Assembly (NCBI RefSeq): GCF_011386835.1
Contig: NC_088799.1
Span: 73,241,302 to 73,305,301, forward strand
Origin: Chrysemys picta bellii
Lineage: Eukaryota > Chordata > Testudines > Emydidae
Direction of reading: 5' to 3'
DNA length: 64,000 bases
How positions within the stretch are numbered: the first letter of the stretch is position 1; the number at the start of each line of letters is the position of its first letter. The notes under the pieces were generated by a model. It did not search any database. It had not been told where the DNA came from and saw nothing but the letters and a program-made list of their open reading frames with translations. The position numbers and the translations under genes are program-made. This document shows, piece after piece, positions 1-10,083 of this stretch.

Positions 1-266
1 TGCCTACTAGCATTGGAACCACTGCACTTCACTCCCGTGCAGGGCACCAAAAATTACTGGTGGCTTTCAGCATCTAATTGCTCCCTCAAGGCATCCCCAA
101 TCCTTACAGCCCCACGCTGGGTTGCTCTAATAGCCCTGGTCTCTGGCTGTTCAAATTCAGCCTCCAAGCATTCAACCCCAGCAGTCCATGCCTGAGTGAA
201 GCTTTCACCCTTCCCTTCACAAATATCATGGAAGGTACAGCACGCGGCTATAACCGTAGGGATGTT

Positions 267-369
267 AAAAGCAACGGAGGGTCCTGTGGCACCTTTGAGA
301 CTAACAGAAGTATTTGGAGCATAAGCTTTCGTGGGTAAGAACCTCACTTCTTCAGATGCAAGTCATCCT
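267..369 (-). mobile_element. Penelope-like short insertion with hammerhead-like core
   Basis: A 103-bp insertion in the Harbinger transposase, flanked by a 10-bp duplication TAGGGATGTT (257-266 and 370-379). On the minus strand it reads CTGAAGA, a GTGAGG..CCCAC stem, GAAA, then GCTTATGCTCC, followed by GTTAGTCTCAAAGGTGCCAC, a signature shared with the other four copies in this window. The family assignment rests on the hammerhead-type motif and inverted-junction structure known from Penelope-like elements and is inference; a SINE is the alternative. Confidence 0.6.
317..355 (-). ncRNA. hammerhead-like motif, complete core
   Basis: Minus strand: CUGAAGA fits the CUGANGA consensus, followed by an imperfect stem II (GUGAGG with CCCAC), GAAA, then a 3-bp stem III closed by UUAU (A-GC-UUAU-GC-U) with C at the expected cleavage position. 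Stem I is not evident, so activity is unproven and would probably need a partner copy. Confidence 0.45.
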
Positions 370-1264
370 TAGGGATGTTGTCATTGGCCAGGTCCAGCTT
401 CCCATACAGACAGTGCCAGCAGCCCTTTAAATGGCCAAAAGCACACTCAACAGTCATTCTGCATTGACTCAGCCTGTTGTTGAACTTCTCCTTACTGCTG
501 TCAAGGCTCCCTGTGTATGGTTTCATGAGCAGGGTATTAAAGAGTATGCGGGGTCTCCAAGGATCACAAAGAGCATTTCAACTTCCCCTATGGTAATCTT
601 CTAGTCCAGGAAGAAAGTCCCAACTTGCAGCTTCCTTAACAGGCTGGTGTTCTGAAAGATGCATGCGTCATGCACCTTTCCAGACAAGCCTGCATTAATG
701 TCCGTGAAACGCCCATGTTGATCCACAAGCACCTGAAGAGGCATTGAGAAATACTCCTTCCGATTTATGTATTCGGAGGCTAGGTGATCTGGTGCCAGAA
801 TTAGAATATGTGTGCCATCTATCGCCACCCCGCAGTTAGGGAAACCCATTTGTGCAAAGCCATCCACAATGTCACTCACATTGCCCAGAGTCACGGTTCT
901 TTTGAGCAGGATGCGATTAATGACCCTGCACACTTGTATCAACACAATTCCAAAAGTAGATTTGCCCACTCCGAACTGGTTAGCGACCGACTGATCTGGA
1001 GTAGCCAGCTTCCAGATTGCAGTAGCCACGCGCTTCTCCACTGGCAGAGCAGCCCTCAATCTCATGTCCTTGTGCTGCAGGGTGGGGGGGAGCTCAGCAC
1101 ATGGTCCCATAAAAGTGGCTTTCCTCATCCAAAAGTTCTGCATCCACTGCTCATCATCCCAGACTTGCATGACGATGTGATCCCACCACTCAGTGTCCCT
1201 TTCCCAAGCTCAAAAGCGGCAATCCACGGTGGTGAGCATGTCCGTGAATGCCACGATCAATCTC

Positions 1265-1441
1265 CTTTGAGACTAACAGAATTATTGGGAGCATAAGCTA
1301 TGCAAGGCATCTGAAGAAGTGAGGTTCTTACCCACGATAGCTTATGCTCCCAATACTTCTGTTAGTCTCAAAGGTGCCACAGGACCCTCTGTTGCTTTTT
1401 ACAGATTCAGACTAACACGGCTACCCCTCTGACACTTGACA
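1265..1441. mobile_element. Penelope-like insertion, inverted arrangement
   Basis: A 177-bp insertion flanked by the 9-bp duplication ATCAATCTC (1256-1264 and 1442-1450). The left arm (1265-1305) is an inverted partial copy of the right arm (1311-1441). The right arm reads CTGAAGAAGTGAGG..CCCACGATAGCTTATGCTCC and then runs to the element end (CAGACTAACACGGCTACCCC). GATA replaces the invariant GAAA of the hammerhead core, so this copy should be inactive. Confidence 0.6.
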
Positions 1442-1942
1442 ATCAATCTCATGTCTTATGAGTTATGCGTGTCGACATCATAGTTGGGCTCCTCACTGTC
1501 ACTTTGTAGCTTAAGGAGTAACTTGACTGCAATTCATGACGTGCTGGCGATACCCATCAGCATATTCCTCAGCAGATCGGGATCCATTCCCGCAGACTGA
1601 AAGGTAAGGAAAAAAAAAGTTGAAAGATGGCACCAAATGTGGATGGAAGCACAGATATTGCTGGGATGCAAATCAATGCATCACGGAGCATTGGGATAGG
1701 ACCCAGGATGCCCTGTCCCTGCCCCCTTCACACAAGCTTCAGCACCAGAAAGGGAAGAGGTGCTCTGTGGGATAGCTGCCCATGATGCACCGCTCCGAAT
1801 ACCGCTGCAAGTGCTGCAAATATGGCCATGCCACTGCGCTTGCAGCTGACAGTGTGAACACATGGCAGCACTTTCCCTGCTGCTGTCTCTGAGGGCTGAT
1901 TTAACTCCCAGCACTCTACATCTGCAAGTATAGACAAGGCCT

Positions 1943-2334
1943 AAATTAGCTAACATGGGTTAATTAATGTGATTCAAGAACACAACTTTTTTGGTATGTG
2001 TAAATATACCATAAACCTGTTTTTACATGGATTTAAATCCATTGGCTTCAGTGGAATTAACCCCTATTTATACCACTGTGAAAGACTGAAATCTGCCTAT
2101 AGTCTCGATTCAGCCAAGCACCTACATGTGTCCAATAAAGATAAATTTCCTGTTCTGAAATATAGATCAAAAAAGTTAATTTAATTTACATCATCTTTGC
2201 ACAGGAACACACAACACTTGTTCCATATGCTGTGAAATAGCAATCTCTCTCTGGTAATTATTAGCAAATTTTTCTCACAATCTTAAATCCAATAGCAAGT
2301 TTCACAACCTCAGTGTTGCAGTTACTGGTAAAAA
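1943..2334. other. non-coding stretch, no clear element
   Basis: AT-rich sequence with a possible very old repeat around 2030-2100 (a CATTGGCTTCAGTGG phrase common in amniote ancient repeats). No coding potential or RNA gene recognised. Confidence 0.4.
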
Positions 2335-5060
2335 TTGGTTGAACTGGTTCCAAGGCCAAAAGGGACTGTTGTGATCATTGAGTCTGATTTCCTGTATGAT
2401 ACAGGCCATGGAACTTCCCCAAAGGAATTCCTAGATTATATCATTTAGAACAACATCCTATCTTGATTTAAAAATTCAGTGATGGAGCACCCATCATGAC
2501 CCTTGGTAAAATGTTTCAATGGTTAATTACCTTCACTGGTTAAAAATGTACTCCTCAGTTCCAGTCTGAATTTGTCTAGCTTCAACTTCCAGTCATTCCA
2601 AAGCTATACCTTTGCCTGATAGATTGATGAGCCCTTTATCAAATATTTGTTCCCATGTAGGTACTTCTAGATAGGAATGAAGCCACCCTTTAACCTTCTC
2701 TTTATTAAGATAAATTGATAGACATAAGGAGTTCAGTCACTATACGGCACGCTTTCTAATACTTTCATCATTCTCGAGGCTGTTCTCAACACCCTCTCCG
2801 ATTTACCATCATTCTTGAACTGTGCACACTAAAACTGGACACAGTCATACAGCAGCTGTAAAAAGAGTGCCAAATCAAAAGGTAAAGTAACCTCTCTACT
2901 CCTGCTTGAGATTTCACTATTCATGCATCCAAGGATTGTAATATTTATTTTGTCCACAATATTGCACTGAGCGCTCCAGTTTATCTGATAATCCACTGCA
3001 ATCCCCAAATCTGAATGAGATAATGTATGAGTGATTAATTTCTAAAGCATGCTTGCTTAAATGTGTTCGTATAGTGAGCTCTAAAAGAGAGAGATTGGAA
3101 GTATATCCTATGGGTTGAAAGCTATGATCCTTCAGTTGTTGTTTTTTAATTGTATTTATTTGTATAAAGCCGAAGTAAGACAATAGACTTGCAGGATTTA
3201 GCAAAGAGGGAAATTTGAATGGTCTGTGGCTTAATGCCATGCATTATTCCTTGTGACAACATTGCTTCAGCATGTTCCTTTAGTACACTAGGATGAATTT
3301 CATCAGGCAATGCCAACTTGAATACATCTAAATTACCTAAATATTTTAACCTGTTCTTTTCCTATTTTAATTTGTGTTCCTTCTCCCTTGTTGCTAATGT
3401 TAATTCTGTCTAGTAAATGGTCATGATTAACCTTTTTCAGTGAAGATTGAAGCAAAATAGGCATTAAACACCTCAGTCTTCTTGATATCATCCATCATTA
3501 ACTCTTTCCTTTGTCTCTCTTGCTCCTAAAGTATTTATAAAACCTCTTCTTATTGCATTTTATGTCTATTGCTAGGCATGATTTAGCTGTAGTCTTTCTG
3601 ATTTTGTGCCTATCTGCTTATGCTGTTCTTCTGTAATCCTCCTTAGCAGTTTGTCTGCTTCCACTTTTTGTAGGTTTGTTTTCTGATTTTCAGGTCATTA
3701 AAGGAGTTCTAATGGAGCCATATTGGCCTCTTATCAGGGTGCCAGAATGGGGGAGGGGAGGGGGTCATGGCCACCTACCTTTTTACCAGTAGTAAGGGAG
3801 AGTGACTGGGACAGGGGGTAGAGAGGAGCAAGCCAGGTGGGACTTTGGGGAGGAAAGGGACCAGGCAGGGATAGGGCATCAAGGAGAAGGGATGGTGTTA
3901 GGGCAGAGGCTTGGGAGTGATGCAGTGGGGGGGCGGGGCTCCTGTGATTCCCCCCACCCCCACACACTTTTAGGACACTGCCAGTGCTCCTGCTTCTTAT
4001 TATTCTTTCTATATTTCTTTTCCATCAGGATAGCTTTCTATTGGGCCTTTAATAATGTCTCTGAGAAACTGCCAACTCTCCCAAACTATTTTTTTAACCT
4101 TTGATTTCTCTTCCTATAAGATCTTACCTACCAGTTTTCTGAGTTTAAAGTTTGCTTTTTTAAAGTCCATTGTTCTTATTCTGCCCCTTCCTTTTCTTAG
4201 AATCATGAAAACTATATTTTCATGATAAACTTTCACTCAAGTTGCCTTCAACCCTCAGATTCATGACCAATTCCACCCCCTGCCCATTAGTCAGAATCAA
4301 GTCTAAAATGGCAGCCTCCCTGGTTATGTCTTCCACTTTTTTAAACAAAGTTGTCCCCAATATATTCCAAGCACTGATTGGATATTTTGTGTTTAGCTGA
4401 ATTGGTGTTCTAACAGATATGTGAGCAGTTAAAGTCCCCCATTACTAGCAGGTATTGTATTTTGCATATTTCTGTTGTTTGTTTTAGAAATCACTCATCT
4501 ACCTCCTCTTCCTGATTTGGTGATCTATAGTAGACCCACAATCATGACATCACACCGTTTTTTTCTTCACCCAGACTTTCAATTGGTCAATCTTCAACTG
4601 GGTCTGCCTCTCGCCTCCTTCTGTACCTCAGAATAAGGCCTGTTGTAAAATGCAATGCCTCTTCCTCTTTCTCCCCCGCTCCCGCTTGTCCTTCCTGAAC
4701 TTTGTTATATCTTTCTCTATGAATATTCAAATCATGAAATGCATCTCACCTAGTCCGTGGTGCCAATTACATCATCATTTATTTTATGGGCTAATTATTC
4801 CAGTTCTTTATTCCCTGTACTCTTTGCATTGGTGTATAGACATCTATGTTGTTGAGTAGATTCCCCATCATTATCCCTCTTATTGTTCCTCTGCCCCACT
4901 GTAATTTCCCATTTGCCCCTAACTTCCAAGCCTCTATCAATCACCTTTTTAATACTCATCTGTGGTCTTTTGTTACCTGCCCCCTTTGAACCTGGTTTGA
5001 AACCCTCCTCATTAAATTGGTGAATCACTGTCCAAAGATGCTCTGCCCCTCCTGGGTTAG
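2335..5060 (-). mobile_element. old CR1-like LINE, heavily decayed
   Basis: The minus strand is an ancient CR1/L3-type copy. The 3' part (2340-2880) contains the phrase AAGGCCAAAAGGGAC on the plus strand, typical of CR1 tails. The stretch 3420-3640 aligns by eye with the endonuclease/RT linker of the younger CR1 at 60200-60450. At 4500-4560 a GTGATCTATAGTAGACCC phrase matches the endonuclease region of that copy (61040). Further decayed 5' sequence runs to about 5060. It is full of stops and frame changes. A hAT-type insertion at 3735-3992 splits it. Confidence 0.65.
3735..3992. mobile_element. non-autonomous hAT-type insertion, GC-rich
   Basis: A 258-bp block, much richer in G on the plus strand than its surroundings, starting CAGGGTGCCAG and ending CAGTGCTCCTG. 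It is flanked by CCTCTTAT (3727-3734) and CTTCTTAT (3993-4000), a 7/8 match to a typical 8-bp hAT target duplication. Removing it rejoins the old CR1. No coding capacity. Confidence 0.6.
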
Positions 5061-5072
5061 GTGGACACCTAT

Positions 5073-5205
5073 AATAGAATCATAGAATATTAGGGTTGGA
5101 AGAGACCTCAAAAGATCATCTAGTCCAATCCCCTGCTTAAAGCAGGACCAATACCAACTAAATCATCCCAGACAGGGCTTTGTCAAGCCAGGCCTTAGAA
5201 AACTC
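5073..5205 (-). mobile_element. CR1 3' tail fragment
   Basis: Plus strand ATAGAATCATAGAATATTAG followed by GGTTGGAAGAGACCTC is the reverse complement of a CR1 3' end with its terminal ATTCTATGAT-type repeat. It matches the tail at 58518-58650 closely. 5'-truncated, no coding capacity. Confidence 0.85.
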
Positions 5206-5347
5206 AGCCTTCCCTTCCCGGAACAGTATCCAAATGGTTAAGGAAGCCAGAGCTGTTCCACATTGTGAAGAATGTCCCACAATGTATTTGTGCTATAAAT
5301 GCATTCTTACTCAATTACTCTACCTATGAAGTATTTAACAGGTATTG

Positions 5348-5584
5348 CAAGCTAACTATGAAAAACAGGTTCATTAGGTTTAAACTTTACACAGAAAAAA
5401 CTATTCTTAATTTGTTTTCTGCCACTTAACCTACACCAAAATTCACAAGGCTCTTGGAGAGAGCTCCCTTTATATATGAAGGCAAACAAACAGTACTTAT
5501 GATGCAAAGTCATGTTTAGCAAGCCAATAGAAATATAAAATATACTACAATAAATTCATTAGATTTTACTATAACTTTCTATAT
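5348..5584 (+). repeat. 237-bp direct repeat, left copy
   Basis: This segment, starting CAAGCTAACTATG and ending CTTTCTATAT, is repeated at 9054-9290 with three substitutions by eye. The two copies sit on either side of the LTR retrotransposon 5588-9053. It has no obvious transposon motif of its own. Confidence 0.9.
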
Positions 5585-5587
5585 AGT

Positions 5588-6047
5588 TGTCACGGAGTAT
5601 TGGGGGACTCAGGGCCCTGCACCCCCCGGCTTCCTGCGATCCACCATGACTCTCAGCCAGCCAGTAAAGCAGAAGGTTTATTTAGATGACAGGAATACAG
5701 TCCAAGACAGGTCTTGCAGGCACAGACAACAGGACCCCCCTCAGTTAGGTCCATCTTGGAGTCCCAGGGCATCCCAGCCCCCCTTGGGAGGTCAGAGCCA
5801 TCTCTGCCTCCCAGCCATCTCACCACCCAGCTTCCAAGACTCTGCCTTCAGCGACCCCTCCCACAGCCTTTGTTCAGTATCCCGGGGCCAAGGTGTCACC
5901 TGGCCTCCAACCCCTTCCTGGGTTCTCATGTTACATGCTCAGGTATTCTCCTTCGGGCAGTCTACAATCCCCCAATGCAGACTATCCTAGCCACACTCCC
6001 CTGTCAGCATTTACAGACCACAGTAAGAACAGTCCCAGTTCGTCACA
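5588..6047 (-). repeat. LTR of Gmr1-like gypsy element (3' LTR)
   Basis: A 460-bp terminal repeat (plus strand TGTCACGGAGTA to CCCAGTTCGTCACA, so TG..CA ends in either reading). Because the coding strand is minus, this is the 3' LTR. It differs from the 5' LTR by roughly 17 substitutions and a 7-bp indel, about 4 percent, counted by eye. Confidence 0.9.
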
Positions 6048-6059
6048 TCTCCCCCGCCC
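6048..6059 (-). promoter_or_regulatory. polypurine tract
   Basis: The minus strand reads GGGCGGGGGAGA immediately upstream of the 3' LTR start TGTGACGAAC. This is the expected position of the plus-strand DNA primer for an LTR retrotransposon. Confidence 0.75.
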
Positions 6060-6166
6060 TTCGAGACCGAACTGAGCAGGATCACTTTAGCCAGTGACCC
6101 GGGGAAGTTTGAACCTACCCCCGTTCCCATGGATGCCCCTGCATCCCTCCTTTTCCTTGGTGAGAA

Positions 6167-6436
6167 TTACACCAGGCCCCTCTGTACCGCATTGAAGTCG
6201 GCCAGGTCCCTTATCTTCCGCAAGGAGGGATCTCTCTGCAACTCGGCCTGGAACTCAGCAGCTGGGACAGGGATGGCCACCTGCTCTCTCTCGCCGGCTG
6301 GGTCTGAAGCTGCAGCCTCCCTGAGCCGTATCCCTGGGTGTTCCCTCCCCACCAGGTTAGGGTCCTGCGCCTCAGGCAAGGCACCCTCCCCAAGGCCAGG
6401 GCGCAGTGCCCCTCGCCGGCTCTGACTGCGGGTCAC
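6167..6436 (-). pseudogene. remnant of pol downstream of protease
   Basis: An 89-codon minus-strand reading (containing EFQAELQRDPSLRKIRDLAD) lies directly after gag-protease, in the frame reached if the G-run near 6480 is one or two bases shorter. Phrases of this kind precede the integrase or RT in gypsy polyproteins. It stops near 6167, after which the element jumps to its 3' non-coding end, consistent with one large deletion of pol. Confidence 0.55.
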
Positions 6437-8280
6437 AACCAGTGCCCTTTGGGGGTTGCTTGGCCAGTCCTCCAGGTCCCCCCCCCCATCAACACCTCAG
6501 TGGGCAAATACGGGTGTACCCCCACATCCTTGGGGCCCTCCTTGGCCCCCCACTTCAGGTGTACCCTGGCCACGGGCACTTTGACTGGTGTCCCGCCCAC
6601 CCCCGTCAGGGTCAGGTAGGTGTTGGGCACCACCTGATCTGGGGCCACCACCTCGGGCCGGGCCAGCATCACCTCTGCGCCCGTATCCCAGTATCCATTG
6701 ACCTTCCTCCCATCCACCTCCAGGGGAACAAGGTACTCTCTCCAGAGGGACAGCCCCGCGCCCACCGTATAAACCAAAAACCCTGAGTCTGGAGCATCCA
6801 TCCCTGCGGAGGAGCTGGCCTGGAGCTCTCCTCCCTCCTTAGCAGGTGGTACTCTGCCAGCCCCCCTTCCCTGGGAATGCTGCCTCTCGCCCGGCTGGGT
6901 CTCTACCCAGTCAACCCTCTGTGGGTTCGGTCTGCTCGGTCTGTCCCTGAGCCTGGGGCACTGGGCCCGTATGTGGCCTTTCTGGCCACAGTGATAGCAG
7001 CCCATGTCCCATGGGTCCCCTTGAGTGGGTCGGATGGTCCTGACGCCGGATGTTCCCCTTTGATGGGGTTTTTCTGTATTTTCCCACGGGGAGGTCCCAT
7101 GGTGACTCTCTCTCTGCGTTGTGGTGGGACTGTTCCTTTGGGACTCCTCCCTGTTATCCCCTGACCGGCTATTTACAAACTCATCGGCCAGCCGCCCTGC
7201 GTGTCGCGGGTTCTCTGGCTTTCTGTCCACCAACCACAGCCTCAGGTCGGATGGGCACCGCTCATACAGTTGCTCCAGTACTAGCAGTTTAACCAGGTCC
7301 TCCTTCGTCTGGGCCCCATCAGCCCACTTGCTGGCGTATCCCTCCATGCGGACGGCTAGTTGCAGATATGAGATCTCAGGGGTTTTATCCTGACTCCGGA
7401 ACTTTTCCCGGTACATCTCAGGAGTCAGCCCAAACTCACGTAGCAGGGCCTTTTTGAATAGTTCGTAGTCCCCTTTCTCTGCCTCTTCCAGTTGGCGGTA
7501 CAATGCCATGGCTTTGGGGTCCAGTAAGGGGGTAAGGACCCGGAGTCTATCCGCGGGATCAACCCGGTGCAGCTCGCAGGCCGTCTCAAAGGCATACAGG
7601 AAGTCATCCATGTCCTCCCCCTCCTTGCGTGGGGCCAGGATGCACTTATCAAAGCTCCATGCAGTCTTGGGTCCCCCCTCACTCACCGCAGCCGGGGGTT
7701 CGCTGCCCCTCAGTCTGGCCAGTTCCAGTTCATGCTGACACTGTCTCTCATCATGCTGACACTGTCTCTCATTCTCCTCCCGTTCATGCTGCCTCCGTTT
7801 CTCTTTCTCCTCCCGTTCATGCTGTCTCTGTTGTTCACAATCCTCCAGCTCTCTCAGTTTTAGCTCTTTCTCCCATTCCAGCCAATTCCGCTCCACGGAT
7901 GCCAAACGTTGCCGGGAGGATCCTCTGCTGGCCGGCGAGCTTCGCCGGGAGGATCCCCTGCTAGCCGGGGGGGTCACGGCGCCCTCGGTATTTTCTGGGC
8001 TCCTCCCCACCCTTCCCCTAGGCATAGGAAGGAGGGGTCTCGGGAAGCCCTCAGCAGCAGGCTGACCACTCCCAGCTGGGACAGACACTGGTGCCTGAGC
8101 TGCATTTGCCAGGCTGCTTCCCTGAGACACAGGGATCAGTTCATTTGCGCGATCTCCCTCCTCCAGCTGGGCAATGAGCTGTTCTTTGGTGAGCCTCCCA
8201 CTGCGCAGCGCCCTCTGCTTGCACAGCTCCACCAGGTCGCTCTTAAGCCGCTTGGCATACATCTTCCTGCTGCCTCTCAC
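6433..8280 (-). CDS. Gag-protease polyprotein with SCAN-like capsid
   Basis: An uninterrupted 615-codon ORF. Residues 6-45 form a basic, SAP-like helix pair (YAKRLKSDLVELC, TKEQLIAQLEE). Residues 130-190 are a highly charged Glu/Arg/Gln coiled-coil segment made of near-repeats. Residues 205-370 are the capsid-like/SCAN-like fold, with FGLTPEMYREKFR at about 283-295 and a helical C-terminal part. Residues 428-441 form a CCHC zinc knuckle (CYHCGQKGHIRAQC). The retropepsin active site DTGA is at 532-535, followed by the flap-region GVGG. The protein would package element RNA and process itself in cytoplasmic particles. The C-terminus probably ends early: a run of G on the minus strand near 6478-6487 shifts the frame, and the neighbouring frame stays open into 6167-6436. 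The start is the first Met after the primer site and leader; the exact Met is not proven. Confidence 0.85.
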   Translation of the reverse strand: MRGSRKMYAKRLKSDLVELCKQRALRSGRLTKEQLIAQLEEGDRANELIPVSQGSSLANAAQAPVSVPAGSGQPAAEGFPRPLLPMPRGRVGRSPENTEGAVTPPASRGSSRRSSPASRGSSRQRLASVERNWLEWEKELKLRELEDCEQQRQHEREEKEKRRQHEREENERQCQHDERQCQHELELARLRGSEPPAAVSEGGPKTAWSFDKCILAPRKEGEDMDDFLYAFETACELHRVDPADRLRVLTPLLDPKAMALYRQLEEAEKGDYELFKKALLREFGLTPEMYREKFRSQDKTPEISYLQLAVRMEGYASKWADGAQTKEDLVKLLVLEQLYERCPSDLRLWLVDRKPENPRHAGRLADEFVNSRSGDNREESQRNSPTTTQRESHHGTSPWENTEKPHQRGTSGVRTIRPTQGDPWDMGCYHCGQKGHIRAQCPRLRDRPSRPNPQRVDWVETQPGERQHSQGRGAGRVPPAKEGGELQASSSAGMDAPDSGFLVYTVGAGLSLWREYLVPLEVDGRKVNGYWDTGAEVMLARPEVVAPDQVVPNTYLTLTGVGGTPVKVPVARVHLKWGAKEGPKDVGVHPYLPTEVLMGGGTWRTGQATPKGHWL

Positions 8281-8579
8281 CGGCCTGGGTGCTCACCGCT
8301 CCCCACAGTTCCCAGGGAGACCCCTAGTGTGCCAGCCCTTCTCGAGGTCACCACCTCTCTGCCAGGGTCGAGCTGCAGACTCCTCCGCCCCTGGGACCAC
8401 TCGCTGCGATCTCCCGGGGGACCCTGTTACTGCAAAAGTCCTTCTCGCTGGTCACACACTCCTAGGGGTGATAACCGTCTCTCTCTCACTCTTTAGCACG
8501 CCTGGTCCCCGTCAATCCCCCTTCGTTTTACAGCTCCCCAGTCACTTACTGCAGGAAGCGCCGTCCACGGGGTGCAGTA

Positions 8580-8598
8580 GATCCCACCGCTACCACCA
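8580..8598 (-). promoter_or_regulatory. primer binding site, tRNA-Leu type
   Basis: Plus strand GATCCCACCGCTACCACCA, two bases from the LTR boundary at 8601, resembles the 3' end of vertebrate leucine tRNA including CCA (one or two mismatches from memory of the tRNA-Leu 3' arm). On the minus strand this is the complement that primes minus-strand DNA synthesis. Confidence 0.7.
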
Positions 8599-8600
8599 GT

Positions 8601-9053
8601 TGTCACGGAGTATTGGGGGACTCAGGGCCCTGCTCCCCCCAGCCCCCTGTGATCCACCATGACTCTCAGCCAGCCAGTAAAGCAGAAGGTTTATTTAGAT
8701 GACAGGAATACAGTCCAAGACAGGTCTTGCAGGCACAGACAACAGGACCCCCCTCAATTAGGTCCATTTTGGGGTCCCAGGGCATCCCAGCCCCCCTTGG
8801 GAGGTCAGAGCCATCTCTGCCTCCCAGCCATCTCACCAGCCAGCTTCCAAAACTCTGCCTTCCGTGACCCCTCCCACAGCCTTTGTTCAGTATCCCGGGG
8901 CCAAGGTGTCACCTGGCGTCCAACCCCTTCCTGGGTTCTCATGCTCAGGTATTCTCCTTCGGGCAGTCTCCCATCCCCCAATGCAGACTATCCTAGCCAC
9001 ACTCCCCTGACAGCATTCACAGACCACAGTAAGAACAGTCCCAGTTCGTCACA
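8601..9053 (-). repeat. LTR of Gmr1-like gypsy element (5' LTR)
   Basis: A 453-bp partner of 5588-6047; 5' in the minus-strand orientation because the primer binding site abuts it. It lacks a 7-bp segment (TTACATG) present in the other LTR. Confidence 0.9.
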
Positions 9054-9290
9054 CAAGCTAACTATGAAAAACAGGTTCATTAGGTTTAAACTTTACACAG
9101 AAACTACTATTCTTAATTTGTTTTCTGCCACTTAACCTACACCAAAATTCACAAGGCTTTTGGAGAGAGCTCCCTTTATATATGAAGGCAAACAAACAGT
9201 ACTTATGATGCAAAGTCATGTTTAGCAAGCCAATAGAAATATAAAATATACTACAATAAATTCATTAGATTTTACTATAACTTTCTATAT
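9054..9290 (+). repeat. 237-bp direct repeat, right copy
   Basis: Near-identical to 5348-5584 (three differences). It starts at the base after the LTR end and then runs into unique DNA. Confidence 0.9.
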
Positions 9291-10083
9291 CTGGTATGAA
9301 GAATGAAAAATACTAATTGTTTGAATCTCTGTGTTGTGCTAATATCATTTATATTTTAAATCGTGTAATTTTTTAGTAGTCTCTTTAATTGTCTTTAGAA
9401 GTTTGTCCCTTCTGGGTCTTGTACAGGAATGATTTGGGTGAGAAAATTCTATGTATATTCGAAAGAACAGAGGTGAGAGTATCATAGTGGTTTGTTTTGT
9501 TTTTTTTAAGGCAGCTGTTTGGTACTGCTCAGAAATTCAGAATGTCAAAGTGAGTCCTAAAGAGATGGATTAATTAGGAGAGTTCTGGAAGGAAGATTAA
9601 AAGTGCATTAATTTATCATATGGCTCTTTCATTTATCATGAATATCACCATCAGCATGTGCTCTCTGTGTGCCTACCTAAAGTTTTGTATCTGATTCAGA
9701 ATGAAAACTACACACAGAAATCCCACCAATGATCACACTGGTTGAAATGTGCCAGCTGTTTGATTAACCATCATGTTGCTACACAAGAATTTAGGAAATG
9801 AAAAATAAGTAATTGAAACTATTGGTAAAATTTTTAATGCATTTAGCCAAACTAGAATTTGCCAGTATGACATTCTGTGGTATAATCCAAAATAGTGAAG
9901 GGCTGTCACCCCTGCCCTGCAACCATGGGTGCCTCACTATGCTCTGCCATTGTAGCTTCCAACTTGGGTTGCTCACAATAAGCTTGCCAGCATGCTGGTC
10001 ACACCCTGAATGTCTGTGCATAGCTTGCAACTCTGACCCCAGCAATGCATCAGCACACAACAGTCACACTATGGCTTCCACTA
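9291..10083. other. non-coding, apparently unique
   Basis: AT-rich sequence without recognisable repeat ends, RNA genes or credible ORFs. Confidence 0.5.

Larger units (their letters stand above)
54..1255 (-). pseudogene. Harbinger transposase (DDE, HARBI1-like), broken
   Basis: Relic of the Harbinger nuclease that cuts and pastes the element. The minus strand at 601-1170 encodes 189 residues with VANQFGVGKST near residue 62, GVAIDGTHI carrying the first catalytic Asp (about 118), and DINAGLSGKVHD carrying the second (about 157-168). The third acidic residue is in MTVECAFGHLKG (344-526), and the C-terminal helix is in 54-266. Lesions are an in-frame TAG at 601-603, a frame change near 530, and a Penelope-like insert at 267-369. 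Excising that insert and one target copy rejoins NDNIP with TVIAACC in frame. Length and motif order fit the HARBI1 family (about 350 residues). It cannot make an active enzyme. Confidence 0.85.
1..1942 (-). mobile_element. PIF/Harbinger DNA transposon, left part outside window
   Basis: Most of an autonomous-type Harbinger element read on the minus strand. Its 5' terminus is visible at about 1924-1942, where the minus strand starts GGCCTTGTCTATACTTGC, similar to the terminal repeats of the element at 54602-61929, followed by TAA as a possible 3-bp target copy. The transposase gene occupies 54-1255 and an upstream acidic leader (about 1450-1600) contains a short SDSEEPNYDVD-like reading. The other terminus lies before base 1. 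Two Penelope-like insertions (267-369, 1265-1441) interrupt it, so it is older than they are. Confidence 0.8.
5588..9053 (-). mobile_element. Gmr1-like Ty3/gypsy LTR retrotransposon, pol-deleted
   Basis: A 3.47-kb element with two LTRs, a primer binding site (8580-8598), a gag-protease ORF (6433-8280) and a purine tract (6048-6059). Reverse transcriptase and integrase are absent: after the protease only about 270 bp of downstream coding sequence remains (6167-6436) before the 3' end, so the element is an internally deleted, non-autonomous copy. Gmr1-like elements are the known source of the vertebrate SCAN domain. No short target duplication is visible; instead both sides carry the same 237-bp sequence. 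Confidence 0.85.

Noticed and set aside
5646..6097. Overlapping ORFs of 114-127 codons on plus
   Set aside because: They lie in the LTR and repeat in the second LTR (8659-9135); shadows of repeat sequence.
7508..8496. Plus-strand ORFs opposite gag
   Set aside because: Antisense shadows of the charged, low-complexity gag coding region.
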